Positions 9,861 to 20,640 of a DNA stretch of 64,000 nt are shown here, piece by piece. Positions within the stretch are counted from its first letter, which is position 1, and every line of letters begins with the position of its first letter. Both the position numbers and the translations under genes were made by a program. Source of the stretch: Ascarosepion bandense (taxonomy: Eukaryota > Mollusca > Cephalopoda > Sepiida > Sepiidae); assembly GCA_037127315.1 (NCBI GenBank), contig JBBBDQ010001270.1, positions 4,610,001 through 4,674,000 on the forward strand, in the 5' to 3' direction. The notes below the pieces were generated by a model, which was not told where the DNA came from, ran no database searches, and worked only from the letters and a program-made list of their open reading frames with translations.

Positions 9861-10954
9861 CTGTCCGTTTTTAATGGAAAAAAAAAACGCTTTACAGTAT
9901 GTGTGACTTATATTTAGATGATTATCCAGGGAGTGGAAGAGGTGGTAATCGGATGGCGCAGGGTCAAGTGAATAAGGTGGATGACACAAAGTCTCCCACC
10001 CAAGTTGCTGTATGGTATCCCTGACCACTCGCGCAACATGAGGGCTGACGTTGTCATGGAGGAAAAGCACACCTTTACGATTCACCAGTACTGGCTCCTT
10101 CTGGCGCAATGCCTGTTTTACACGTTTCAATTGCTGCGAGTATAGGTCTCCAGTGACCGTTTGGCCCGTTGGTAGTAGTTTATAATGAACCACTTAACGA
10201 CCTGTCTACCAGACATAACGCATAATCTTGCGTGGTTGCATAGGCGGCCTTCCGGTGTGAGGGACAGCATCCTGAGGAGACAACCAATGTCTGGAACGCT
10301 TAGGAGTTTCGTACAGAATCCACTTTTCATCACTGGTAAGCACTCGATTGAATTAGGATGCTGTACGGTGGCGAAAAAGCAGCAATGCGTAGGCTTTCAC
10401 TCGTTGTCCCTTGTGGATCTCCAACAGCGTTTGCGGAACCCACTTGCTCAGTTTGTACGTCTTACCTAGGCGGTGCAGGTGAAGTCTGTTTCATCGGAAA
10501 CGTTGAACTGTCTTGCAAGTTCACCACACGTTAGACTACTGTCCTCTTTAATGGCCGCCTTCAGGACTCCGTCATTCAAGACATGTGGTCGTCCACTGCG
10601 AGGCTAATCACGGAGAGACAAATCTCCCGACTTGAATTTTCGAAACCAACGCCTTGCAGTACTTTCATCCACAGCACTATCCCAAAACGCTTGATATATG
10701 CGGCGACTTGATGCAGCTGTTGATAAGCACACTTTGAAGTCTTAAAGCAAACAGCCCCGAACAAGATTTGTATAAACTTCTCACAGCTGACCTTCTCACA
10801 GCTGACCGGCTTATAATTGATGGCCGGGCACGGTGCGCGTGTTTTTTTATAACGTCTGATGTTCCTACTTCCGGCTGTCCGAATTTGAAAAAAATTGCTA
10901 CACGCATTTCGCATATATTTCAATTTCATTCAATGACGAATAAAAAAACGGACA
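9861..10954 (-). mobile_element. Mariner element with decayed transposase
   Basis: The ends carry the inverted motif TGTCCGTTTTT (9861 side and 10954 side). The minus strand encodes LLPTGQTVTGDLYSQQLKRV, VLFLHDNVSPHVARVVRD and LDPAPSDYHLF, giving the second and third Asp of a DD34D mariner catalytic triad. The first Asp region is shifted to another frame (near 10325). N-terminal codons extend to about 10929. It is about 1.1 kb, slightly short for a mariner, and inactive. Confidence 0.85.
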
Positions 10955-10987
10955 TATATATATAAGCGTAATATTTGAAACTGAGGG

Positions 10988-11345
10988 CACTTTGACGTGG
11001 TATAAGGGTTAGCCAGCTTGTCTTGCTAGAACAATTACGACTGAGTGTCTTGTCCCACATCTAAGCTAACGCTTAGAAAAACATTTGGGCACTTCGACGT
11101 AGTGTAAATGCTAGCAAGCTTGTCTAGTTAAGGTAGTGTGTTCGATCTGCACTGGGAACCCTCTACTTTCGGCCTTTGAACCACATCTAAGCTAACTCTT
11201 AGAAAAAAAACAAAAACATTTTAACCATTCGACGTGGTGTAATTATTAGCAAGCTTATTTGACGAGAACAGTTACGTTTGATTCGTGAGTTCGATCCTTA
11301 CTGGCTGTTTCATACTTTCGGCTTTGTGACATATAATAAGAGCCA
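10988..11345 (+). repeat. Three tandem copies of a short tRNA-derived SINE (SINE-B)
   Basis: Three units of about 115-130 bp start near 10990, 11092 and 11226. Each has a tRNA-like A box (tggt-taagggttagccagc type) and a B box (gttcgatcc type), and ends with the cacatctaagctaac motif. Confidence 0.75.
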
Positions 11346-11404
11346 GTGATACTTTGCCTTTCTCTTTAGAGAGTCACAGGTTGTCTACCGGACGCCATGT
11401 CGAA

Positions 11405-11655
11405 GCGACCTGAATTTTCTTACTCTCTCACCTTCTCTTTCGCACTGCATTCATTGATTCTTCTTCTTCCTCATTTACTATCAAAAAAGAAAGAAAGAAC
11501 ATCACAGAGAGCCACAAATTATCAAGTCTCTCTTCTAGGTAACATGCCTTTTTCTCACTCTTTCACTCTCTCTTTCACACTGCACTAATTGATTCTTCCA
11601 TTTTCTAATTTACTTGTCGACAACACAAAAGAAAGAGGAACAAAGACATCATTTA
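11405..11655. repeat. Tandem duplication, CT-rich
   Basis: Two diverged copies of a block of about 100-110 bp (about 11410-11500 and 11545-11655) share ctctttc-cactgca and gattcttc. Confidence 0.6.
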
Positions 11656-12299
11656 CATGTTCATTCACACTCATACCGACATCAGATTTGTTTTTTCTTC
11701 ACAAATCCATTCCGTCCAACTAAGAAAACTGAACTCTTAAACACACATTGAAAAGAAAATCTTTGTGCAGAACTTTCAAACATAGATGTTATTTCCAAAC
11801 AACTAAATTGATGTCATTCTTTTCGTTAAATGAATTTACAATTATTAATACAAAACGAAACTCTTTTATCTTTTGTTCAACATTCTGTTTCTTTCAAATG
11901 TGGTGGGCTCGGTCACGTTTGACACAAGGCCATTTCGCAAGCATAGTCGACACTCCTTATAGTTTATATTTCATTTGTGCTTATGTTTCCTTTTCTCATA
12001 TTTTTTATGGTCCACACAACATACAATGAATTAGTTGGCACCGAACACTGCCAAACATTACCAACAAACCTCTTACGTCACTGGTCTGGTCTGGTCTGGT
12101 TTGATTTAAAGTTTATCATCCTTAAGGTTGTGTGTTAGAGTAATTAAATTATAATTATACTAAAATGGATGTACGTGTGAACCCACAAAATCTTGAGTAT
12201 TAGAAATTATATATAATGATGACTTTGGTTTTAATTATCATATTGAAAATTTAAAAAACTAAACAAAAACAAAACGTATTGATCAAGCTAGTTTTTTTA
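11656..12299. other. Stretch without recognised features
   Basis: Only a short (TCTGG)n run near 12082-12100 stands out. No exon recognised. Confidence 0.45.
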
Positions 12300-12475
12300 A
12301 TGTCCGGTTTCGTTTATCTGTAACCAAACCGGATGTTTTCGTACGCTTTACGCACGCGTATTAGCAAGAAGGAAAATGGCGTCCTTAGCAACAGATCGTG
12401 TTTTAGATGTCGTAATACATTTTATTTAAATATTAACTTCTTTTTGGGGCGACTTTCCCCCTTTTCTTCTTCCCA
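12300..12475 (+). promoter_or_regulatory. Candidate promoter / 5' exon region of the UBXN11-like gene
   Basis: CpG dinucleotides cluster here (ttttcgtacgc, acgcacgcgta, atggcgtcc, gggcgac) in DNA that is otherwise AT-rich and CpG-poor. A small inverted repeat (ccggttt/aaaccgg) lies at 12303-12334. aaaatggcgtcc at about 12373 resembles the YY1/initiator-type motif often found at animal start sites. It lies 70-240 bp upstream of the first coding ATG. No TATA box is evident. The inference rests on position and composition only. Confidence 0.35.
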
Positions 12476-12543
12476 GAAATGCAGAAACGAACAAAGTATT
12501 AACAACGATAAAATAAAGCATTCATTTATTTTCTAAACACAAG

Positions 12544-12605
12544 ATGAGTTCGCCGTTTTCTAACTTGAAACGACCAACAAAAGCCCCGCTGCCTGGCTAC
12601 ATAAG
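12544..12605 (+). CDS. UBXN11-like gene, coding exon 1
   Basis: Opens with ATG and encodes MSSPFSNLKRPTKAPLPGYI, ending with two bases (AG) of a split codon before the donor gtaatc. The start resembles human UBXN11 (socius) as I remember it, which also begins MSSP and carries a K-x-PLP block about 10 residues later. UBXN11 is a UBX-domain protein linked to Rnd GTPases and the actin cytoskeleton. The split codon is completed exactly by exon 2 at 23388 (AG+G = Arg). The intron between is 10.8 kb. Whether the exon begins at an acceptor (cacaag just before the ATG) or carries 5' UTR cannot be told. Confidence 0.6.
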
Positions 12606-12637
12606 GTAATCACAATAGAAACGTTGATGATTTCGTT

Positions 12638-12641
12638 TGAT

Positions 12642-12697
<56 letters not shown>

Positions 12698-12763
12698 TGA
12701 TCATTCTTCTTCTTCTTCTTCTTCTTCTTCTTCTTCTTCTTCTTCTTCTTCTTCTTCTTCTTG
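12638..12763. repeat. (TTTC)n and (TTC)n microsatellites
   Basis: Two adjacent simple repeats just inside intron 1. The open frame across them is spurious. Confidence 0.95.
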
Positions 12764-13022
12764 GACTTTTCCACACTCATATTGCTCGTTTTCGTAGGAA
12801 TCTAATTCACAGCTTGTTTCATCAATGCTCTAGGACTTTCCTCAGTATTGTAGCTGATTTTAACAGAGCTGTCAGATTCTTTTAAATGTGTCTCCCTGAT
12901 CTGTAATCTTAGACATTTTGAGGCCACTCCCGATACATAACAATTAGTATTTACTGTCACTTTTTTTACTTTTCATAATTAATTTCCTGAATCCCCTAGC
13001 AAAATCGAAATAATTATCTTGC

Positions 13023-13115
13023 TTTTCTTCTTCTTCTTCTTCTTTTATTGTAGTAAAATCAGGGGATAAACTGACAGACCCCAGAGGTATCACCGCAAAT
13101 ATTTCTTCTTCTTTC

Positions 13116-13155
<40 letters not shown>
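13023..13155. repeat. (TTC)n and (TTA)n microsatellites
   Basis: (TTC)n near 13023-13045 and (TTA)n at 13115-13155, separated by unique sequence. Confidence 0.85.
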
Positions 13156-13157
<2 letters not shown>

Positions 13158-13384
13158 CTAATTGGTTGTTAATATAAGTAGTATCAGATAGCTTACATTG
13201 AGACCAAGTGGCAACAAGTCTTGTCAATTTTTTTCTCAGTAATGCTGTCATTTGGATAGTCTTTTTGACTCATTGCATTATTCCAAGCTCTTTCTCTTTG
13301 GTTCTTTGGTATTACTTCAGATACTCTAATAATGACTGGCATGACTGTCAGTCATCTTCGGCAACTTCTTCAAGTCTCTAGCCA

Positions 13385-13512
13385 CCTCAGTGTGGTTTAA
13401 TGTTTTGCAAGCTTGTCTTGCTTGAATCATTACAATTGAATAGAGAGTTTGATCCTCACTGGGTGCCCCATACTTTTAACAGTGTGCCACATCTAAGCTG
13501 CACTCAAAAAAT
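13385..13512 (+). mobile_element. SINE-B (short tRNA-derived SINE)
   Basis: Contains gcaagcttgtcttgcttgaa and the B-box block gtttgatcctcactgggtgc, ending in cacatctaagctgcac. Single diverged copy. Confidence 0.8.
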
Positions 13513-13773
13513 CACGACTTCTTTAAGTCTCTTGCTAGCTAAAGATATTTAACTCTTTTCTCACTGGTTTTTATGATTACCCTGTGACTTACTACTACCA
13601 AATTTGAATCTACAAATTCTACAGTTTTATTCTTTTCGTCAGATGCTGGTCTATCTATGTTTGTGTAGTCAAAATGTAGTCACTTAAACAGTTCCAAGTG
13701 AATAAACTTGCACTATCAAGTCATGCTTATTCTTTTATGACCAACACTTTATTATTAGAAGTCCATCCTATGA

Positions 13774-14221
13774 GGCTTACGGCCATATCATGTTGAATAC
13801 ACCGGTTCTCACTCGATCACTGAAGTTAAGCAATGTTGAGCCTGGTCAGTACTTAGATGGGTGACCGCTTGGGAATACCAGGTGCTGTAAGCGTTTAGTG
13901 ACGGATGTTCATTGTGGTTCAGTGGATATCAGCTCGGAAAGAGAAATCTGTGAGCCGAGTTCAAATTCCAGTTGAATATCTTGCATTCATTTAAATAACA
14001 GGGTAGGACTTGGGGACCCTGCCCTTAAAAACAAATCCCAATGAATCTTGATACTCGAAAAGAAAAAAGTATTACTAGACACAAAACTTATACAAAAACA
14101 ACAATAAATTGTTGAAAGAAAAAGATATTACCAGCAATAAATAAATAAAATTTAGTTGGCAATAAATGACCCCCCCACTCCACCTGAGGTTGATATGTCA
14201 TAAAACAAAACAACCAATCAA
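13774..14221 (+). mobile_element. 5S-tRNA composite SINE, full length
   Basis: The head at 13774-13892 is a near-complete 5S rRNA homologue (tcactgaagttaagcaatgt, agtacttagatgggtgaccg, ggaataccaggtgctgtaag). It is followed by a tRNA-like head (tggttcagtggatatcag, then gccgagttcaaattccag), a central domain and a tail ending in ggttgatatgtcataaaac. Target-site duplication: CCATCCTATGA at 13763-13773 and CCATCCTATAA at 14222-14232. Pol III internal promoters of both 5S and tRNA type are therefore present. Confidence 0.9.
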
Positions 14222-14412
14222 CCATCCTATAAGTAGAGAAAAGTTAACTTGTCGTGAAAGCTCTCTTTAAAATTTTCTGTATAAACAACATTTTCAGCCA
14301 GACATCTGTTTTATAAAGTTCTTTTTGTCTTTGTATTAAGTGTACTTGAATTTTCTACTCTGGACAAAGTTACATCAAGCTGGCGATGAGACAAACATTT
14401 GCATAATTTTAT

Positions 14413-15065
14413 GATTCTTCTTCTTCTTCTTCTTCTTCTTCTATGTGCCTTGTCCTTTCAGGACATCGGCAATCATGGCTTTCCACGTTTCCCTATCCCT
14501 GGTGGCTCTTAGCATGGTTTCTCCTGTTACACCACACAGTCCCTGTTCTGTCATCCACCTGCTCAGGTCCTTCAAATATGTTATCTGCTGCTTTCCCCTG
14601 TCTCTTTTTCCCTCTATCTGGCCTGTTAGTATCAGATTCTCCAAGCCCTCCTTCCTTATTGCATGTCCCAGGAACTTTAGCTGTCTCTCCCTGATGCTCA
14701 GTATCACTTTCCTTTTCGTTTCCATCCTTTCCAAAACCTCATCATTGCTCACATGTTCAATCCATGATATCCACAGCATCCTGCTATAGAACCACATTTC
14801 AATTGCTTCAAGTTTTTCCTTCATCTTTGATTAGATTGTCCAGCATTCACTGCCATATTGAAGAACTAACATCACATAGCAATCTAGTACTCTTTTCTTT
14901 GTTACTAGCAAAATTTTCCTGTCTCTTAGTACTCTACTCAACTTCTGGAATGCATCTTTTGCCATGCCAATTCACTTTTGGATCCCTGTGTCTCACTTTC
15001 TGTCTTCTGTTAGAACGCTTCCCAGGTAATTAAATTTTTGTACCTGCTTGATTTTAGTATCCCCC
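14413..15065 (-). mobile_element. RTE-clade LINE, 3' end with (GAA)n tail
   Basis: The minus strand has a 127-residue open frame (14441-14824): IEMWFYSRMLWISWIEHVSN, RQLKFLGHAIRKEGLEN, TGQIEGKRDRGKQQITYL and a closing DRETWKAMIADVLKGQG. These match the C-terminus of RTE/BovB-type ORF2. The (GAA)n tail reads as (TTC)n at 14413-14441. The frame upstream to 15065 is broken. Confidence 0.85.
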
Positions 15066-15235
15066 CCCACCTATACTACTACTACTAATAAAAATTAATT
15101 CTGCAAATTCATTATTTTTTAAATAATTAAACAGATTATTTTAACTTATTTAGATAATTCCATAAAATATTTTTCAATTCCATTCAATTAATTTCAAGTA
15201 ATGTTAAATGGCAGACAACAACAATATTTTTATGG

Positions 15236-15376
15236 TGATTTTCTAAGTGCAGTTTAGATATGGCACAAGGCCAAAAGTGTGGGGTCCCCAGTGAGGATCG
15301 AACTCACTAATCAATTATAATGATTCTAGCAAGATAAGCTTGCTAACCATTATACCATGTTGAAGTACCCATAACA
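15236..15376 (-). mobile_element. SINE-B copy
   Basis: Reverse of the tRNA-like head (gctaaccattataccatg) with B box gaggatcgaactcac. Followed closely by a second copy in the same direction. Confidence 0.8.
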
Positions 15377-15384
15377 CTATTTAT

Positions 15385-15528
15385 TATGTTGATTTTCTAA
15401 TTGCAGCTTAGATGTGGCACAAGGATGAAAGTATGGGGTACCCAATGAGGTTTGAACTCACTACTCAATTGTAACAGGTTTTATCGAGACACACTTGCTA
15501 ACCATTATACCACACTGAGATGCCCCAA
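15385..15528 (-). mobile_element. SINE-B copy
   Basis: Same structure as its neighbour at 15236: cttgctaaccattatacc, B-box block gaggtttgaactcac and the gatgtggcacaagg tail. Confidence 0.8.
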
Positions 15529-15789
15529 ACGATATTTATTATGAATGTTTTAGGTTTTCCAACTGAAATCTGTGTTCTGACAAGGCAGATATAAACTATT
15601 TCTATACAAACACAATAAATTTAAAAATAGAATTCAATCAACAGAAACATTGTTTATATTATACAAATCATAAAATTTGAATTACAAATAAATAACAGAG
15701 AAGACATAATATCAAAATATGTTTTTTTAAAAATTGTTATGCAAATTAAATTTTACCTTTAATGTTGTAAGTACCATTTTTTAGTATTA

Positions 15790-16325
15790 CTAGCAGTATA
15801 GCCTGGCGTTGCTCAGGTGTAATGAAAGCTTTAAAATTAATCCACATTCCTGGAGCTGAGACTCTTTGGACACTGGCACGAAAGACTAAAAAGCAATAGT
15901 TGTTTCCAGTTAAAGTGAAACCATAGACTGAAAGAAAAATGAATGGATGTAAGTCAAATTTTGATTTCCTGGTATCAGTATCAAATTTTCTGCACTATTG
16001 TAAGAACTGCAACCTTGGAACTTCTGAATATCATTTCTTATGTCTTTGTCTATGAGTGTATCAAATTTGATTAAAATTAGACCACTCCTTCTATAGCCTG
16101 ATTTTTTTCGATTATCGATTTTCGATATTTATCAGGGATACCTTGACAAAACCTAGCTAAGAACACTTGCAGACGCTTATAGTACAATGGTGTAAATTTT
16201 CAAGAAAATCGGTTCAGCCGTTTCAGAGTCTATAGGTAATGGACACACACACAGACACAGACACACACACACACACACGCAGACAAAGTTCCATTTATAA
16301 ATAAGTTTAGATAGGCTGGTATAGC
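15790..16325 (+). mobile_element. Interspersed repeat of uncertain class with CA microsatellite tail
   Basis: Begins near agtatagcctggcgttgctc and ends with aaaatcggttcagccgtttc, a (CA)n tract and ttataaataagtttagatag. These start and end motifs are shared by interspersed repeats in many invertebrates. I recognise the pattern but not the family. No protein coding is visible. Confidence 0.45.
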
Positions 16326-16344
16326 ACAAGTACATGTTAGTATG

Positions 16345-16465
16345 AATATTGGTTGTCTAAGCACAAGGTTGAAAGTATGGGGTGCCCAGTGAGGATTGAC
16401 TTCAATACTTAGTTGCAACAAATTCTAGTGAGAAAAGCTTGCTAACTATTACACCAGAACAGGGT
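16345..16465 (-). mobile_element. SINE-B copy, diverged
   Basis: Carries cttgctaactattacacc and ggggtgcccagtgaggattg. The B box is degraded (gattgacttca). Confidence 0.7.
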
Positions 16466-16924
16466 GCCATTTTGTATAAATATTCATCAATTTAATTTTG
16501 TTAATTTACTTCCCCACAGACAAATTATTTGATGGGACTACTTATGCTTTTATAGAGACTTTGTGATGTTATGGTTTTTGTAGTAAGAATGTAATGTTTT
16601 AGTACAAAGGATATTGCATAGTTTGCTTGGGTCAGTGGTTGTGGTTAGCTAAGTTATTTGATATAAAACTGCCATCCCCCGTCCTCATTTTTGGCCATGT
16701 GTCACATTTTATTTGTATTAAAACAAAAATAGATATAAGCTGTTTGAGTGCTTTGATAAGTGAGCTTGAGCCATTACCAGGTTCCTGAATTATGCCCCCC
16801 CACCCCGCCAAAAAAAGAAGGGGATGTGCCAAGAGGGCTTGAGCAGTTTTTATGCAACTGCCGAAAACTCACATTAAACTTTGACCTTTGTGTCATATTC
16901 TGTTGCAATATGAATGGAAATTTT
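16466..16924. other. Stretch without recognised features
   Basis: No exon or repeat match seen. Confidence 0.45.
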
Positions 16925-17215
16925 TTTAAGCATAGCTTAGATGTGGCACAAAGCTGAAAGTATGGGACACCCAGTGAGGATCGAACTCACTACTCAATTG
17001 TAATGATTCTAGCGAGACAAGCTTGCTAACTGTTACACCACCACAAGGTGCCCCTGTTGTAGTGTGAATGTACGGATAAATACCATCACTTTGATGTGGT
17101 AATGGTTAGCAAGCTTGTCTTGATAGATCATTTACAACTGAGTAGTGAGTTTGATCCTCACTGAGTGCTCCTTACTTTCAGCCTTGTGCCACAACTCGAC
17201 TACACTTAGTAAATC
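16925..17215. repeat. Two SINE-B copies in inverted orientation
   Basis: A minus-strand copy (16925-17055) and a plus-strand copy (17085-17215) lie head to head with their tRNA-like heads about 30 bp apart. A transcript would form a hairpin of more than 100 bp. Confidence 0.8.
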
Positions 17216-17219
17216 CCAA

Positions 17220-17984
17220 TGTAAGTTGTTTTGTTCTACTGATGTAAGAGAAAAGAGACGGACACTTTTTTAGCTTTACACAAATTTAAAAAGTTTATTA
17301 TTATTGAATGAGGGAGTAGCACACCAAGAAAGCAATACTGGTAATGTTGATATTAGCCATTTCCCTACAAGGAAACATTAGGCATTCATTGACTGACAGC
17401 CACGACTGTTTTTGTTTTGAAGTCAGTGCTTTAGGAAAACACATTTCTGCTTTCGCTCTTTCCAGTATTGATGGGTGTTTCCTTCCAATATTCTGTTTGA
17501 TGTGGTGTAGAATGTTAACATCTTGATTAAGTCATTATTTTCTCTTTGAGTTAAATGTGCTATCCATTTTAGTTGTTGCTGCTGTTGGTAGTTCTCAAGT
17601 GATGTGGCTTCTGTTATTTGCTACAGTTATTTGTTTGTGATGCTGGGGAACAAATATATACCTCTCATGACACCCGGTCTAAGCTTAGACACATTAAGAC
17701 AAGTTTAGACATGCCAAAACAGTTACTGAGTATGCAGGGGCTGGGTAATATTTGATCAATGGCCCGAATGTATACACATGGGATCACCATGTGCGAATAT
17801 ACTTACGCACTAATATATACATACAAACACAAAATCACATGTATAATGACAAACAATCATTGGTTAATAAATCACTAAGACATTTTCTACTGGCAATTTA
17901 CAAATCGCAGTAATATGACAATTTTGGAATTGCTTTATTTTTATGTAGTCAAATTTGTGCACTTTTGGGATAAGTGACTCACTG
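17220..17984. other. Stretch without recognised features
   Basis: No convincing exon, RNA gene or repeat. Confidence 0.45.
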
Positions 17985-18245
17985 GATGTGTGCTGTGGTG
18001 CAGTGGATATCGGCTTGGAAAAAGAAATCGAAGAGCCGAGTTCAAATTCCAGTTGAATTCATTGCATTCACTTACACCCAAATACTCTTGGGAAAGGTAT
18101 TAATCTGTTTCTTCCTTCCAGTTATGGGTTAAATAACAGGACAGATTGGTTTCTATAGCCTTGGTCAGCAACCATTCTACTGCGGAAGACATGATTGCCA
18201 AAGCGTGTATCACGTATGGCACTTAACTGACTCGCAGAAGCTTCC
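17985..18245 (+). mobile_element. tRNA-derived SINE (long form, no 5S head)
   Basis: tgtggtgcagtggatatcgg (A-box region) and gccgagttcaaattccag (B box), then the central domain (ccttccagttatgggttaaa) and the tail cacgtatggcacttaactga. Same family as 3297 and 47884. Confidence 0.85.
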
Positions 18246-18687
18246 TTAAGTCTCCCCAAAGCTTCCTCACTGATTGGTTGATGTTAACCAATCAGATCGC
18301 TTGCATGTGAAGAATAATTTTTGCCACACAACAAACCAGAGCCTATAGTCGCTTACATAAGGCAAGATTCTTCTTGTCTGAATTAGTGAAACGTCAACTG
18401 CTAAACAAATCTATGATAGTTGGAACTCCAGTTCTAACCCTGTGCCAACCTTCTCACTTGCTCACACACCGACATGCAATGATACTTTTATACCTTCACT
18501 AAAACCTTTCAACACAACAATACTTTTCAACAGTAATATCACAAGAACAATCATGTAATGAAACACTCATGAACATTTATCCAGTTAATCAAATAATTAT
18601 CTCATTGAACTTTTAAATTGCAGTCAAAGAGAGGCAGCTCTTGACTAATTCAATCTTTCTTACTTAAATGCATGTTTTCTTTCACAT
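18246..18687. other. Stretch with a CCAAT palindrome
   Basis: No exon found. 18271-18294 is a perfect 9-bp inverted repeat (tgattggtt/aaccaatca) containing two opposed CCAAT boxes, of unknown meaning. Confidence 0.4.
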
Positions 18688-18698
18688 TTTGATATTGT

Positions 18699-19565
18699 TG
18701 GTTGGTTGGTTGGTTGTTTTGTTTTATGGCATGTCAACTTCAGCAGGTCATTTATTTTTTTTATTTGTTTATTGCTGGTAATACTTTTTTCTTTCAACAA
18801 TTTATTGTTGTTTTTTATATAAGTTTTTGGCGGCTGAAATGTGGTTCTACAGAAGGATGCTACGGATATCGTGGACTGAGCATACAAGCAACGAGGAGAT
18901 GTTAGAAAGAATGGCAACAAAAAGGAAATTGATGCTGAGCATCAGGAAGAAACAACTGAAGTTCCTGGGACATGCAATGAGGAAGGAGAGCCTGTAGAAC
19001 CTGATACTGACTGGTCAGATAGAAAGAAGGAGAGATAGAGGAAGGCAGCGGATAACATATTTGCAGGGCCTGATCAGGTGGATGATGAAACAGGGGTTGC
19101 CAGGAGCAACAGGAGCAAACATACTAAGAGCCACAAGGGATAGGGAGACGTGGAGAGCCATGATATCCTACGTCCTGAAGGGACAGGGCACATAGAAGAA
19201 GAAGAAGAATACTTTTTTCTTTTCGAGTATCAAGATTCATTGGGATTTGTTTTTAAGGGCAGAGTCCCCAAGTCCTATCCTGTTATTTAACCCATAATTG
19301 GAAGGAAGGGACAAATTAATACCTTTCCCAAGGGTACTAGTGCTTAAGTGAATGTAGGGTATACAACTCTAATTTGAACTTGGCTCACTGATTTCTCTTT
19401 CCGAGCTGATATACACTGCACCACAACGCACATCCGTCACTAAACGCTTACAGCACCTGGTATTCCCAAGTGGTCACCCTTCTAAGTACTGACCAGGCTC
19501 AACATTGCTTAACTTCGGTGATCGAGCGAGAACTGGTGTATTCAACGTGATATGGCCATAAGTCG
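18699..19565 (-). mobile_element. 5S-tRNA composite SINE, split by an RTE insertion
   Basis: The 5S head is at the right (about 19443-19565), then the tRNA-like head, central domain and tail running left. The tail resumes at 18699-18828 beyond an RTE fragment. The whole is bounded by an 11-bp duplication TTTGATATTGT (18688-18698 and 19566-19576). The left end carries (GGTT)n, the 3' tail of this SINE. Confidence 0.9.
18829..19206 (+). mobile_element. RTE LINE 3' end nested in a SINE
   Basis: Frames encode EMWFYRRMLRISWTEHTSNE, RQLKFLGH-type codons and DRETWRAMISYVLKGQG, ending in (GAA)n. It lies inside the tail of the 5S-SINE, so it inserted later. Confidence 0.85.
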
Positions 19566-19954
19566 TTTGATATTGTACATCTTGTGAATATACATATACT
19601 TTATGTGCAACAATGTCTTTTGGTTATACTTCTTGCTTGAGTCCTGTTTTCTTATCAAAGTTACATTAATGTGGTGAAATCTGCCACAACCACATTTAAA
19701 ACCAGCCTTATGTCATATCTCACCCTCGTTTGGAGCAAAGGTAAATTTACTCATGACACCCAGTCTGTTAAGGTTATATTAGATGCATGTACCACTGCTA
19801 AATGTGCAAAAGATAGTGGCAGGTTCTGATAAAAGCAATGCATAACCTGACAAGCATGGTTCAGGTTGGTAACCTAGTCCACTGAAATGATCTTCAGTTG
19901 TGTGTACCCATATGTATCTAGATGTGACTCCCAAGCTGCTTTGGCTGACTCATC

Positions 19955-20055
19955 CTTAAATTATTTACATTATTTATATTTTTACTATTATCCTAATCTT
20001 TGTTGTTATTATCACAATATTACAGCCATTGTGCTCGCCATCCTTCCTCAAGTGT
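19955..20055 (-). mobile_element. SINE-H 3' tail
   Basis: Reverse of the tail motif seen at 62900-63005 and 39405-39500 (tttacattatttatattttt, then cagccattgtgctcgcc). Only the end of the element is present. Confidence 0.55.
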
Positions 20056-20059
20056 ATAT

Positions 20060-20640
20060 ATATATTTTTTTAAATCATTTCATCCCAAGCAAAGCTTAAC
20101 TGCCACTGGTTCACAGGGGGTTACTTAAAAGGTGAGTGATGGGAAATGGAACAAGATACAGGGGAGATAGAGAATGAGTAAGAACAGGATGAGAATACAG
20201 GTGTGAAGAGGACTGCATGAGAGTGGAGTAGAAAGGGAGAAGAACATGATACAAGGGTTGTCAGGGAAAGGATGTGAGCCAAGAAGATAAGAGATGGCAA
20301 TTGACTTTGCAATTTAAATTCTTGGAGATTATATTTTTCAGGGAAGCAAGTATACGGAAGGAAATTCTGCAGGCAGGAAATGTGAGCAGAGAAGCTGATA
20401 GAGTAGAATTTGCAGTTACATTTGATTAGTTTCACTGTAAACGGGTGGGACCTAGTTGCTAGTCTCATAGCTTGAGTAAATTCATGCAGAGGGAGCACCA
20501 GGGAGCTAAGCTCATCAGAGCAGAAGCCATGAAAGTATTTGTAGAAGAGACAGAGGGAAGCCACATTACATCGATGAGAAAGTAACTGGGGTTGAGCCAC
20601 CAGGTCGGGATCAATTACATTACAGATTCTAAATTGATAT
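20060..20640 (-). mobile_element. LINE family A, 3' end
   Basis: The minus-strand frame 20121-20600 carries LLSHRCNVASLCLFYKYFHG, FCSDELSSLVLPLHEFTQAM and TRSHPFTVKLIKCNCKFYS, then a frameshifted C-terminus and the family tail. It is 5'-truncated. Confidence 0.85.

Noticed and set aside
12637..12885. Leucine-rich small protein (82 residues)
   Set aside because: The frame is a translation of (TTTC)n and (TTC)n microsatellites.
13774..13892. 5S rRNA gene
   Set aside because: Sequence is close to 5S, but it is joined to a tRNA head and LINE-type tail, has target duplications and recurs as diverged copies. It is a SINE head.
14445..14789. 114-residue plus-strand frame
   Set aside because: Antisense shadow of the RTE C-terminal frame at 14441-14824.
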